Positions 1 to 11,235 of a stretch of 64,000 bases of DNA are shown in pieces; position 1 is the stretch's first letter, and every line of letters starts with the position of its first letter. The notes beneath the pieces were generated by a model that was not told the DNA's origin, ran no database searches, and saw nothing but the letters and a program-made list of their open reading frames with translations. A program made the translations under genes and the position numbers. The stretch is from DATILL01 sp035476575. GTDB taxonomy: Bacteria > Actinomycetota > Actinomycetes > Mycobacteriales > JACQDL01. The DNA lies in the NCBI GenBank assembly GCA_035476575.1, contig DATILL010000150.1, positions 1-64,000 on the forward strand. Reading direction: 5' to 3'.

Positions 1-2
1 AG

Positions 3-98
3 GGATTCTATAATCAGCAACGTCTCCACTCAGGTCTTGGTTACAGGACCCCACTAGAGGTCCACAACGAATACCTGAACAGGCAGCTCGCAGCATGA
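3..98 (+). mobile_element. IS3-family transposase, C-terminal end (cut by window edge)
   Basis: The first 96 bases read in frame as the last 31 residues of an IS3-type DDE transposase, ending in a TGA. The visible motif is YNxxRxHSxLGYxTPxEV, the conserved tail of the rve integrase-core domain. The rest lies outside the window. The bases just after the stop (about 117-145) look like an IS3 right end, but the inverted repeat cannot be checked without the left end. This marks the border of the mobile-element-rich region. Confidence 0.75.
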
Positions 99-478
99 AC
101 TAGCCGTAAGGAAGCTGTCCGGAAAATGCGGGGCAGGTCACACACCCCAACGCCCGCGCTCCCCACAGCCGGCCCACCCGGCCATCATGCCCGACCCGAG
201 ATCACCGCCCGACCCCGTGCCCCGCAGGGTGCCCGGACTCGGCTGCCGCCATACCACCTGACCCGCCGCAGCTCACCCGGGCCTGCTCGCGTACTGCCGC
301 TGACCGTGCTCGTTGCGGGCAACGCCTGTAGTGGATCAAGGCCGGAGGTCCGGCGTCGGCGTGGCGTCCGCGCGGGCAGATCCACTCCAGAGCTAGCAGG
401 CCGGCCCCCGCCCTCCAACAACGGTGCCAACGCGACGTAGGATGTTAGTAAATTAAGACTTGCATAGGAAGTGATCAC
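99..478. other. Non-coding junction between IS3 tail and truncated HTH gene
   Basis: No reading frame here looks like a real protein. The first 40 bases probably include the right end of the IS3 element. The remainder separates it from the HTH gene whose homology stops abruptly at about 479. A rearrangement or deletion joined unrelated sequence here. Confidence 0.4.
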
Positions 479-694
479 CCGTCGGCCTTTGAGGATCGAA
501 CACACCTCGGGCTGCGACTGTCCGGTCAGGTGGCCGATGCCGAGCTGGCTGTAGCCGGCTTGGATCAGTTGCCGGTACACCACCGCGATGTCGTGAGCGG
601 CCAGCGCCTGCCGCATCGTCGGGTCTTCCCAGGTCGCCGGATCCGGCCGCTCGGGGGTGGCCGGGGCGGCGGCCACGGCGGTGGTGGTCACCAC
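479..694 (-). pseudogene. HTH (XRE-type) regulator, 3' truncated
   Basis: The GTG at 694 overlaps the TGA of the upstream frame, which suggests translational coupling. The protein begins with an Ala/Pro-rich linker and then about 50 residues of an actinomycete XRE-type DNA-binding domain, including LTGQSQPEVCSILKGRRV (recognition helix region). Homologues continue past this point with the rest of the HTH fold and more sequence. Here the match stops at about 479 and the frame runs on as meaningless residues to 185. It is likely a non-functional remnant, with the breakpoint probably tied to the neighbouring IS3 element. Confidence 0.6.
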
Positions 695-1060
695 GTCAGC
701 TCCACCGCCCGTAGGCCCTCCTCGCCCACCTGCCGCGGTGGCCGCAGGTGCGAGAGCAGGTACCGGTAGCCGCAGAGGATCACGTGCCGCCCGCACCCGC
801 ACTGCCGGGCCGGCTCGGCGGTGTGTACCTGGGCGATGACCGCGACCAGCCGTCGCAGTACCTGCACCGGCACGTCGCATACGCAGTGCTCGCTGGCGGC
901 CGGCACCAGGCAGGTCGGGGCACATCTGCACGGGCGGGGCGACGTCGCGGCTCACCGGGGCGCGGTAGTCGCCCGCGAAGAAGTTGTTGACCGGCCGCTG
1001 CTCGTACTGGTCGACCCGAACAGCGAGAGCGTCTTCGTCGGGGCTCGATGAGGGTCCCAT
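688..1060 (-). pseudogene. Small Cys-containing protein upstream of HTH gene, probable frameshift
   Basis: An ATG at 1060 follows a clear GGGAGGAA ribosome binding site and opens a frame of about 50 sensible residues. The coding character then moves to another frame, whose own GTG is at 906, and continues to the TGA at 688-690. That second part carries a CGCGRH cluster and further Cys/His residues that could bind metal. It is either one gene with a single-base indel near 905 or two overlapping small genes; the first seems more likely. I do not recognise the family. It sits directly before the truncated HTH gene and would be co-translated with it. Confidence 0.45.
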
Positions 1061-1138
1061 GTTGGATTCCTCCCGTCGCCTTTGGTGACGGAAGGGAACG
1101 TATGACTGAACAGCCCGGATTTTGTTCCGGGCGGAACA

Positions 1139-2341
1139 TTAGTGGGGAACGCCCATCCGGTACGCCAATCCGCGCAAGTCCCGACCCACCGCTGCCTGGT
1201 GTGCCCGGACGACCATGCCCGCTACGGCTTCCCGGGCAAGGGGATGTAGGCGCACCCGCAGAGGAGCGATGACCTCGGCGCGACGGAAGGCCGCTACAGC
1301 GAGCTTGTCCTTCCGCAGTGCGGCATGTGCTCGACCAACATCAACCCAATAGGACGCGCGACGCTCGGCTGAGGGCAGACTGTCGGGTTGGAAGTGCTTG
1401 GCCGTTTCGATCGTTAGTTCCGGGCGCTGGCTCTCTAGCGCTACGGCCATCCGGTGCATGTGGGCGTTTGCCAGGCTGAAGCAGAACTGAGTGGTGAAGA
1501 CCTCGCCGAGATCCCCGTGCGCGGCCAGTTGGGCGGCCGTCTCGATGCGGCTCATGGCTTCCTCGTACCTGCCAAGAGCGGCGGCGGACCATGCAGCGAC
1601 CAGCTGTAGTGCCCCGTGCGCAGCTCGTGCGTCGGGTCCCGCGAGGAGAGATGCCGCATCGGCTCCCGCTGAGGCAGTATCCGAGCCGGCCTGCGGGCAA
1701 CCCAACGCTACGAGCGAGTGCGCCCGTCCGAACTCTGCCGCAGCGACCCAGACCGGGTCTTGCAGCTCCAGCGCGGCTACCTTGACGCGCTCTGCGGCGG
1801 CCCAGGACAGGTCCAGGTAGCCAAGATCGCGTGACAGCGACTGCGCAGCTTAGAAGGACCAGAACAGCACTCGTTGGAGGCGATCTCGGTCCTCCGCGTC
1901 CACGTGGGGAATCGTCGAGCGCAGGGCGGGAATCAGCGTCGGAATCAGCTTGCCGAGGCCCGGCAGATCGAAGCCGAGACGCATCCGGGTCAGAGACTCT
2001 TCAGCGGCAAGCAGCGTCCCGGCATCCATTCGGGCGCTGGAATCGGTCTCGTGCAACGCACGACGGACAGCCGGAATTGATGCCACAGCGCTGTCATCCC
2101 TACTGATGCCGATCTCGTAGGGCTGGCCGGTGAGGTCGGTGGGCGAGACCTGAAGGGCCTCGGCGAGCGCGGCGAGATCGCGGCGGGATTCCAGTGGCAA
2201 GAGTCCTCGTTCGACGCGCGAGAGCCAGGAGTGGGTGTGGCCGATTTGTTCGGCGACGACAGCGAGACTGAGGCCACGGCGAAGGCGCGCGGAGCGTACG
2301 GCAGCGCCGATGGTGGCGTGGTCGTCAGTACCATGATCCAT
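1139..2341 (-). pseudogene. XRE-family HTH-TPR regulator interrupted by an in-frame TAA
   Basis: The ATG at 2341 has a strong GGAGGGGGA site and gives an N-terminal XRE HTH (SARLRRGLSLAVVAEQIGHT then WLSRVERG), typical of about 400-residue actinomycete HTH-TPR regulators. The frame meets a TAA at 1850-1852. The same frame continues without any shift and carries the expected TPR-like half (DLGYLDLSWAAAERV, then ALGRYEEAMSRIETAAQLA) to the stop at 1139. A single nonsense change, not an indel, therefore splits it. The first half alone could still bind DNA. No partner gene is adjacent. Confidence 0.75.
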
Positions 2342-2391
2342 GTCGGAGTCCCCCTCCGGCCTGGCCCCGGCAGCTCGCACCCGCGCGGGGC

Positions 2392-3496
2392 CTATTTCCG
2401 ACCGAGCGTAACGCGACAGCCCACCTCCGCCCGGCCCCGTGACTTACCCGGGGGAGATCCACCCGCTTGGGCCTCAGGGCCGGCGGACTGTCCGGCGGTG
2501 ACCACGGAAACCGCGACGGCGGTGGTGATCGGTACCGAGGCGGCGATCCCGATACCGCCGATGAGCCCGCGAACGATCTCACCGGCGATCTCATCACCGG
2601 TCAGCACATCGTGAGCCGACCGGCCGGAGATGCTGAACAACAGCAGCGCCGGCAGCGCCGAACCGGCGTAGGCCACCACCAGGGTGTAGATCGTCGAGGC
2701 GATGTGATCGCGGCCGATCCGCATCGCCGAGCGATACAGCCCGATCGGCGGGCTGCCGGGGTGGGCGTCGTGCAGATCCAACACCGCGGAGGCCTGGGTC
2801 ACCGTCGCGTCGTTCAGAACACCTAACGCACCGATGATCAGCCCGCACAGCAGCAGCCCGGAGATCGAGACCCGGGACGCGGCGGCCTGCAGGTAGGGCA
2901 CCGTCTCCTCCGACAGCCCGGTCAACCGGGTCGCGCCGACCGCGACCCACGCCAGCAGCCCGGTCAGGGCCAGACTCAGCAGCGTCCCCAGCAGGGCCGC
3001 GGAGGTCCGCGCGCTGAACCCGTGCGCCAGGTACAGCACCACGAACAGGATTGCGGCAGCGCCGACCAGCGCGACCATGGTGGCTGACCGCCCATCCAGC
3101 AGGGCCGGCAACACGAAGGCCACCAGCACCAGATAGGTCAGCCCCAGACAGGCCAGCGCGGCCAGCCCACGCCAACGGGCCACCGCCACCATGACCACCG
3201 CGAAGGCCGCAGCCAACCAGCCCAGCGGCGCCCCCCGCACCACATCGTCGAAGACATAGGTCGCTGCGCCGCCGGACGGGTCCTGTACCCGGCCAACCCG
3301 TACGGCCTCCCCCGCCCGGAACATCGCCGGCGTCGCGTTACCCACCGGCACGCTCACCGCACGCCCCGCCTCCGGCCCGGCGCCCACCTGCACCATCAAC
3401 GACACACACCGCGCCGCCGGCAGCACCGGCACCCCCCGCCGCCTCATCGCAGCCCTGGCTCTGCACATCCAGGATCACCCCCGGCTCGAAGTCCAG
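2392..3496 (-). pseudogene. YibE/F family membrane protein, frameshifted and 5' truncated
   Basis: From about 3430 down the frame encodes a YibE/F-family integral membrane protein with about seven hydrophobic helices and the conserved ALGVLNDATVTQASAV stretch, ending at 2392. The domain start (GVILDVQSQGCDEA) is in a different frame. Dropping one G from the GGGGGG run near 3432-3437 joins them. The usual N-terminal signal anchor of this roughly 400-residue family is absent; the match fades at about 3496, where sequence of another gene begins. The biochemical role of the family is not established. Probably non-functional here. Confidence 0.78.
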
Positions 3497-3724
3497 GAGG
3501 TGCCTGAGGAGGCGTTCCCGGTGGGCCGCGGCACTCACAGACCCTCCGGCCGGCGCACGGTGGTACGCCGCACCGCCGGTGGGGAGGTGCGGCGGGGCTG
3601 CTCGGCGGTGTTGCGCTGAGGCCGGGTGAGGACGGTGACCTCAAATCAGGTCGTTCGGGGGTGCAGCCGAGGATGTCGCACAAGGCGGCCAGGGGGTCCA
3701 TCGACAGCCGTTGCGGCGGCTGAG
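3497..3724 (-). pseudogene. Remnant of small Cro/C1-type HTH gene and following gene start
   Basis: Reading leftwards from about 3724 gives RLSMDPLAALCDILGCTP, the C-terminal helices of a small Cro/C1 HTH protein. Two single-base insertions (after the C-run near 3672 and in a T-run near 3655) then break the frame; removing them restores about 30 more residues ending ...VRRPEGL and a TGA. That TGA overlaps a GTG at 3538 starting MSAAAHRERLLRHLLD, the beginning of a second gene, which is fused after about 20 codons to the YibE remnant. This is a fossil of a two-gene unit. Confidence 0.5.
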
Positions 3725-3745
3725 TCCCGTCTAACCAGGAGTTTC

Positions 3746-3970
3746 GTGTGCTGGTCTACCCGCTGGGCTGGACCTGTCCAGCAAGTCCCTCCCGTTCGTC
3801 ACAGACCGGCTCGCTGAGCATCGGCGGATCATCGGCTCGCGGTGGCGGAAGCTGAGCTGCGGCCGGCAACCGCTGCTGGTCTTGGCGCACCTGCGCTGCT
3901 GAACCTGCTGTTCAGCGGTGACACCTACACCCGGCTTGCCGCCGGTTTCGGCGTGGGCGTGGGCGGGTGT
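3746..3970 (+). mobile_element. IS5-family transposase, N-terminal remnant
   Basis: The plus strand reads as the start of an IS5-type transposase common in actinomycetes: a LVYPLG start, then the RLAEHRRIIGSRWRKL segment, QPLLVLAHLRC, and after an interruption GDTYTRLAAGFGVGVG. A missing base near 3767 and an extra stretch of about 16 bases near 3900 break the frame. The catalytic core is missing, so this cannot move. It probably truncated the minus-strand gene that begins at 4060. Confidence 0.62.
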
Positions 3971-3974
3971 CCCG

Positions 3975-4060
3975 CTCCGGCAAAACACAAACGACTCGTC
4001 TCGGTCGAAGTGCTCCAGCTTCCCCCGGTAAGCGAGGAGCATGGCGGCGACATTCGTCAT
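3975..4060 (-). pseudogene. Start of an unidentified gene, cut by IS5 remnant
   Basis: An ATG at 4060, nine bases after the DUF1931 stop and with a GGGGAAA site, opens about 29 plausible residues (MTNVAAMLLAYRGKLEHFD...). The frame then enters the IS5 remnant on its antisense side and loses coding character. It would have been the last gene of the stress operon. The start faintly recalls small four-helix Cys-rich proteins, but too little remains to name it. Confidence 0.35.
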
Positions 4061-4069
4061 GACTTTCCC

Positions 4070-4519
4070 CTACAACAGCAGGTCGAAGACCCGAAACGCC
4101 CGCTCCCAATCCTCGGTCTGCGGATTCTTAAGCTTCGGGTCCATGAGCTTGAAGGCGCGGGCGAGCGCCAGGCTGAGCCCGCCGACGACGCCCGGCAGGC
4201 GGGTTTCGGTCTCCTCGGCCAGGGCCACGTCGAGCGGCGGGTGTACGGCGAGCTGTTCCAGGATCGGCCGGAACTCGATCTCACTGTCGATGTCCCGCGC
4301 GTCGTGGATGCACTCCTGCAGCCCTTTGGTGATGGGCAGGTCGCGCGGCGCGATGACGTCGCGGCCGTTGGCCTTGGCGGTGCCCTGCCCGATCAGGAGC
4401 AGGTCGTAGAGCTTGTGTTCGACGAAGTCGTTGTAGCGCTTGACGTCGCTCTTGTCGATGTCCAGCCCTGCGGCGGCCCGGAAGAACCGTTCGAACCGGG
4501 CGACTCCGATGACCGTCAT
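4070..4519 (-). CDS. DUF1931 family protein (histone-fold-like)
   Basis: This 149-residue protein matches DUF1931 along its length, with FERFFRAAAGLDIDKSDVKR at the start and ITKGLQECIHDARDID in the middle. From established knowledge, an Aquifex member of this family has a double histone fold, though its function in bacteria is unclear. The ATG at 4519 has a GGGAGGTGA site. It follows prsW by 7 bases and is probably the last intact gene of the chaperone/redox operon. DNA binding or compaction during stress is only an inference. Confidence 0.85.
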   Translation of the reverse strand: MTVIGVARFERFFRAAAGLDIDKSDVKRYNDFVEHKLYDLLLIGQGTAKANGRDVIAPRDLPITKGLQECIHDARDIDSEIEFRPILEQLAVHPPLDVALAEETETRLPGVVGGLSLALARAFKLMDPKLKNPQTEDWERAFRVFDLLL

Positions 4520-4526
4520 GGCGGTG

Positions 4527-5477
4527 TCACCTCCCTAGCGGCGGGTACGGATGCGGCGGCGGGATCGGGATCCGCCATCCGAGGCGGTGCGGGCCGGGCG
4601 CCCGCCGCCACAGCCCGAGCAGCCAGCCGATCCCAATGACCGACACCACCGCCAACCCGGCCCATTCCAGAACGGGGAAGAGGCGCGCCTGTTCGGCGGT
4701 GGGCTGCACCATCCAGCCGTTGGGAGTCCGGCGGTAGTTCTCGCCCTCGGTGATCAGCAGGGTAAGGACGAGCGCGATGCCGTGCATCGAGTCCCACAGC
4801 GCGTGCAGCGCCGACACCCCGAGGTACGCCAGGATCAGGCGGCCGGTGATGGCGAAGTGCCGCTGCGTCGAGCCCGAGAACAGCACGCCGCCGAGGATCG
4901 CCGTCCACAGGCCGTGCCCGACCGGGCTCAGCAGACCGCGCAGGATCTCGGTCTGCACCACCTGGAGCAGCGACAGCCCGTTGACGGTGAACAGCGCGGT
5001 GAAGGCGTACCCGGCGGACTCGAACGCGGCGAACCCGAACCCGACCGCCGCGCCCAGGATCATCCCGTCGCGTACAGACTTGACCGCCAGGTGGCGGGTC
5101 AGCAGCGCCAGCGCGCCCAGCTTCACCGCCTCTTCGATCAGCCCGACGCCGATAAACAGGGTCGGCGACGGCTCCAGCAGGTACGCCTCAAGCACCGAGG
5201 CCGCCAGCACCCCCAGCACACCACCGGTGAGGAACGTGCTGAACACCAGCAACGGCGTCAGCTCCCCGGTGTCGCTGCGCTCGAACGCCCACGCCACGAA
5301 CGTCACCGGCACCAGGAAGCTGCCGAGCAGCACCAGAGTCGGGACCAGGTTCGGGCTGCCCGTGGCGAAGATGACCACCACCGTGGCCACCCACAGACCC
5401 AGGCCGCTCAGGAAGATCCGCAACCAGGGCCGCCGCGACCGCGTCCGGCTCACCCGGTTGACTCCCACCTCCATCAT
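4527..5477 (-). CDS. PrsW-family intramembrane metalloprotease
   Basis: This 316-residue membrane protein has about eight hydrophobic helices. PrsW-family signature positions are visible: the EE pair at residues 115-116 (GLIEEAVKLG), GFGFAAFES about 35 residues later, SPVGHGLW, and HALWD. These acidic and His residues are the presumed metal site inside the membrane. In Bacillus, PrsW cleaves an anti-sigma factor, and related CAAX-type proteases act on membrane substrates. No anti-sigma gene is nearby, so the substrate is unknown. The start is ATGATG at 5477/5474; the earlier one is used. It sits between hdeD and DUF1931 and probably shares their transcript. Confidence 0.86.
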   Translation of the reverse strand: MMEVGVNRVSRTRSRRPWLRIFLSGLGLWVATVVVIFATGSPNLVPTLVLLGSFLVPVTFVAWAFERSDTGELTPLLVFSTFLTGGVLGVLAASVLEAYLLEPSPTLFIGVGLIEEAVKLGALALLTRHLAVKSVRDGMILGAAVGFGFAAFESAGYAFTALFTVNGLSLLQVVQTEILRGLLSPVGHGLWTAILGGVLFSGSTQRHFAITGRLILAYLGVSALHALWDSMHGIALVLTLLITEGENYRRTPNGWMVQPTAEQARLFPVLEWAGLAVVSVIGIGWLLGLWRRAPGPHRLGWRIPIPPPHPYPPLGR

Positions 5478-5496
5478 CGCTGCCCCTTCCGTCGTC

Positions 5497-6078
5497 TCAG
5501 GCGGTTGCCGGTCGGCCGGCGCCGGCTTCCGCCGCCCCGCCCTGGTAGATCTTGCGCAGGCGCAGGGAGAGCACGATGAGCGCGACGCCGAACACCACTG
5601 CGTAGATGCCGATCAGCCAGACGACCGTGACCGCGCCGGCGGTCGGCCAGACGATCAGCAGGATCCCGAACACCACCGACAGCACACCGCTGAGTGCGAG
5701 CAGCCACTCGCCCTCCATCTCACGTCGGAGGCGGACCGCCGCGACGATCTCCAGGACGCCGGTCACCAGCACCCAGGCCGCGATCAGCCACAGCAGGGCC
5801 AGCGTCGTGATGCCGGGCCACACGAACGTGATCACACCGGTGAGCACACCGGCCACACCCTCCAGCGCCAGCCAGAGGCGGCGTCCCCCGGCGGACCGGC
5901 CGCCGAATATCGCCGTCACGAGCGCCAGTACGCCATCGACGAGCGCGTACGCTCCGAACAGCAGCACCAGCACGGTGACGGTGATCGCGGGCCAGATAAT
6001 GGCCATCAGGCCGAACAGCACGGCGGCGACGCCGCGGACGGCGACGACCCACCAGTACCGGGCGAGTGTCTCCAGCAT
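5497..6078 (-). CDS. hdeD: HdeD family (DUF308) membrane protein
   Basis: This 193-residue protein has six membrane helices arranged as three DUF308-type hairpins, starting MLETLARYWWVVAVRG, which is typical of HdeD. HdeD was first described in the E. coli acid-fitness island, and copies recur in transferable heat-resistance islands; its molecular action is not known. The ATG at 6078 follows a GGAG site. It lies 34 bases after the TrxR-like gene in the same direction. A second, broken copy lies at 17.1-17.7 kb, so the island once carried two. Confidence 0.87.
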   Translation of the reverse strand: MLETLARYWWVVAVRGVAAVLFGLMAIIWPAITVTVLVLLFGAYALVDGVLALVTAIFGGRSAGGRRLWLALEGVAGVLTGVITFVWPGITTLALLWLIAAWVLVTGVLEIVAAVRLRREMEGEWLLALSGVLSVVFGILLIVWPTAGAVTVVWLIGIYAVVFGVALIVLSLRLRKIYQGGAAEAGAGRPATA

Positions 6079-6112
6079 GTCGATCTCCGTTCGTCGATCG
6101 GGGGCTGGGGGG

Positions 6113-7795
6113 CTACTGGCCGGCGGAGCGGCCGGTCCAGGCGAGGTGCTCGTGGATGAGGCGAACGGCCATGGAGCCCTCGCCGACCGCTGACGCGACC
6201 CGTTTGATCGATCCGCTCCGGACATCGCCCACCGCCAGTACGCCGGGGCGATTGGTGTCGAGGAGGGAAGGCTGCCGGCCGGCCGGCCGGGACGCGTCGC
6301 CCGCGACGGCGGCCGGCCCGGTGCGGACATATCCATGGTCGTCGAGCGCGACGGCATCCCCCAACCAACCGGTGCAGGGATGTGCGCCGATGAAGATGAA
6401 GAGCAGCTCCGTCGCCAGATGCCGGCGTTGCCCGGTGTGGTTGTCCTCGACGACCAGCGCTTCGAGCTGCCCGTGTTCGCCGACGGGCTGGCGGACCTCG
6501 ATGTTGCGCAGAACCTCCACGCGCGGGCTGCGCTCGATCTGGTCGACCAGGTAGCGGGACATGTCCCGGGCCAGGTCGTCGTGGCGGACGAGCAGGTACA
6601 CCCGGGAGGCGTGCTGGGCCAGGTAGACGGTGGCCTGGCCGGCGGAGTTGCCGCCGCCGACGACCGCGACCGGCCGCCGGTGGCAGCTCTGCGCCTCCAC
6701 CAGGGTGGCCGCGTAGTACACGCTGGTGCCCTCGAACCCCGCCAGGCGGGGCACGTCGAGCTTGCGGTAGCGGGCACCGGTCGCGATCACGACCGTCCGG
6801 CTACGCAGCCGCGTACCGTCGTTCAGGCGTACCGCGTAGTGGCCGTCGCTGCGCTCCAGGCCTGCGGCCTCCACGGGCACGCTGATGGTGGCGCCGAACT
6901 TCGTGGCCTGGATGAATGCGCGGTCGGCGAGCTCCGCCCCGGAGATGCCGGCGGGGAAGCCGAGGTAGTTCTCGATCCGCGACGAGGTGCCCGCCTGTCC
7001 GCCCGCGGCGACCGCGTCGAGCACGATCGTGGAGAGCCCTTCCGAAGCGCCGTAAACCGCGGCGGCCAGGCCGGCGGGGCCCGCGCCCACCACGACGAGG
7101 TCGCATAGCGCGTCGGCGGCGCTCGGCGGCGGCAGGCCGATCGCCCGCGCCAGGTCGACGTTGCCGGGGTTGCGCAGCACCCGCCCGTCGGACCAGATCA
7201 CCACGGGCGTCTCCGGTGGAGTGACGCCGAGCTGGCGCAGCAACGCCTCCGCGCCCGGATCGTCCTCCAGGTCGATCCAGCGGTGCGGCAGCCGGTTGCG
7301 GGCGGCGAACTCGCGCAGCCGCCGGCTGTCGGCCGAGTACCGCGACCCGACGATGCGGAAGCCGACCCCATGCCCGATCAGCAGCTCGCGGCGCAGCAGG
7401 TAGGCCCGCAGGATCAGGTCGCCGAGTCGCGGATCGTGCGCCACCTGCTCGCGCAGGGCGGTCACCGGGACCGCGAGCACCTCGCCGGGCTCGCAGACCA
7501 CCGACGAGACGAACGAGGGCTGCCCGGTGAGCAGGCCCAACTCGTCGAGGAAGCGCCCCGGCCCGTGGACCCGGATCACCCGCTCCTCGCCGGTGTCCAG
7601 CCCCTCGATCACCGCGACCTTCCCTGCCAGGACGACGAAGAAGTCCCGGTCGTGCTGGCCCTCCCGGACCAACACCTCACCGGCGCGGGTATGCCACCGG
7701 CGGCCGCACCCGGAAAGCGCGGCGATGTGCTCCTCGCCAAGGCGGGGAAAGGCCCCGCAGGTATCGGACGTCTCGGCGAGTGGCTGCTCGTGCAT
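6113..7795 (-). CDS. Cyclic-nucleotide-binding / thioredoxin reductase-like flavoprotein fusion
   Basis: The protein has 560 residues in three parts. Residues about 15-135 are a cNMP-binding domain (FFVVLAGKVAVIEG, HGPGRFLDELGLLTGQ). Residues about 145-220 form a small thioredoxin/glutaredoxin-like fold without a CxxC (SRYSADSRRLREF, PPETPVVIWSDGR). Residues about 230-560 are a thioredoxin reductase-type FAD/NADPH module with VVVGAGPAGLAAAVY and VAVVGGGNSAGQA. The redox CxxC that normally precedes the second GxGxxG is replaced by ATLVEAQSCHR, so it should not reduce thioredoxin in the classic way. The ATG at 7795 has an AGGAGG site. The thioredoxin gene lies 29 bases upstream. Control by a nucleotide ligand is inferred. 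Confidence 0.9.
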   Translation of the reverse strand: MHEQPLAETSDTCGAFPRLGEEHIAALSGCGRRWHTRAGEVLVREGQHDRDFFVVLAGKVAVIEGLDTGEERVIRVHGPGRFLDELGLLTGQPSFVSSVVCEPGEVLAVPVTALREQVAHDPRLGDLILRAYLLRRELLIGHGVGFRIVGSRYSADSRRLREFAARNRLPHRWIDLEDDPGAEALLRQLGVTPPETPVVIWSDGRVLRNPGNVDLARAIGLPPPSAADALCDLVVVGAGPAGLAAAVYGASEGLSTIVLDAVAAGGQAGTSSRIENYLGFPAGISGAELADRAFIQATKFGATISVPVEAAGLERSDGHYAVRLNDGTRLRSRTVVIATGARYRKLDVPRLAGFEGTSVYYAATLVEAQSCHRRPVAVVGGGNSAGQATVYLAQHASRVYLLVRHDDLARDMSRYLVDQIERSPRVEVLRNIEVRQPVGEHGQLEALVVEDNHTGQRRHLATELLFIFIGAHPCTGWLGDAVALDDHGYVRTGPAAVAGDASRPAGRQPSLLDTNRPGVLAVGDVRSGSIKRVASAVGEGSMAVRLIHEHLAWTGRSAGQ

Positions 7796-7824
7796 GTTCG
7801 ACGCCTCCTGATTCGTTCGCTCGC

Positions 7825-8250
7825 TCACGGCGACTTCGCGAGCGTGTCGTCGATCCAGGCTCGCAGTGTCGCCACCGGTGCGGCGCCGGCCTTGCGGGCG
7901 AGGACCTGCCCGCCACGCATGACCATCAGCGTGGGCACGGCCTGCACCGCGAACCGCTCGGCCAGCTTGGGTGCGGCGTCCACATTGATCTTCACGAGCT
8001 TCACCCGGCCAGCCAGCTCCCGGGCCACCTGCTCCAGCGCCGGGCTCACCCGCCGGCACGGCCCGCACCACGGCGCCCACAGGTCGACCACCACCGGGAT
8101 CGAGGCGGCCTCGGCGACCTCGTGGAAGTCGTCGTCGCCCGCGTCGGCCACCCACGGCAGCGCGGCCTTGCAATGGCCGCAACGCGGGCCTCCGGTCGCC
8201 GCCGCCGGCACCCGGTTCTTCCGGCCGCAGTTGGGGCACTGGATCACCAT
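7825..8250 (-). CDS. trxC: Thioredoxin with N-terminal zinc ribbon (Trx2 type)
   Basis: This 141-residue protein starts with a four-Cys zinc ribbon (CPNC at residues 5-8, CGHC at about 24-27) followed by a thioredoxin fold with the active site WCGPC at about 61-65 and the cis-Pro segment VQAVPTLMV. This is the layout of E. coli Trx2, which combines zinc binding with disulphide reduction and responds to oxidation. It would reduce disulphides in cytosolic proteins. It lies 13 bases after clpB and just before the reductase-like flavoprotein, as in several stress-tolerance islands. The symbol follows the Trx2 layout, not a database match. Confidence 0.92.
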   Translation of the reverse strand: MVIQCPNCGRKNRVPAAATGGPRCGHCKAALPWVADAGDDDFHEVAEAASIPVVVDLWAPWCGPCRRVSPALEQVARELAGRVKLVKINVDAAPKLAERFAVQAVPTLMVMRGGQVLARKAGAAPVATLRAWIDDTLAKSP

Positions 8251-8263
8251 GATCGCGCACCTC

Positions 8264-10875
<2,612 letters not shown>

Positions 10876-10885
<10 letters not shown>

Positions 10886-11235
10886 GACGGGCCTCCCGTA
10901 CCTCGAGGGGTTGTCCGCTCCTGCCGGCGCAGCGCGGACTCCAGCTCGGCCACCCGGTCGAGCAGGTCGGCCACCAGGCCGAGGGCGGCGTAGTTGAGGG
11001 CGAACCCGGCCCGCAGCCGCTGCAGCCGGGCCATGACGCCGAGGTGCGCCGGTGAGAACCACAGCGCTCCCGCCGCGTCCCGATCCGGCTCGAGCAGCCC
11101 CAGAGCCATGAACCGGCGTACCAGGTCGGGGTGCAGTCCGGCCGCCCGGGCGAACGCGTCGAGGTCCATGCGGCGGCCGTCGGGGTCCTTCGCCGTCGCC
11201 CCAGGCGGTGGAATCCGGACCAGGACGTAGCTCAT
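10876..11235 (-). CDS. CbpM-like MerR-type chaperone modulator
   Basis: The protein has 119 residues. After a short N-terminal segment, DLDAFARAAGLHPDLVRRFM and LGLLEP form the winged-helix core of MerR/CbpM proteins. A helical segment follows (RLQRLRAGFALNYAALGLV) and a C-terminal coil (LLDRVAELESALRR). CbpM proteins bind the J-domain of the neighbouring CbpA and restrain it; HspR, a related repressor, is the alternative. The lack of a nearby HAIR-type operator and the match to the CbpM core favour the modulator role. The ATG at 11235 overlaps the dnaJ stop as ATGA, and the 3' end overlaps clpB, so all three are coupled. Confidence 0.8.

Noticed and set aside
126..440. A 104-residue frame after the IS3 tail
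   Set aside because: No ribosome site, low-complexity Pro/Arg content, and no recognisable domain.
3842..4639. A 265-residue plus-strand frame opposite DUF1931
   Set aside because: Antisense of a well-supported DUF1931 gene with its own ribosome site.
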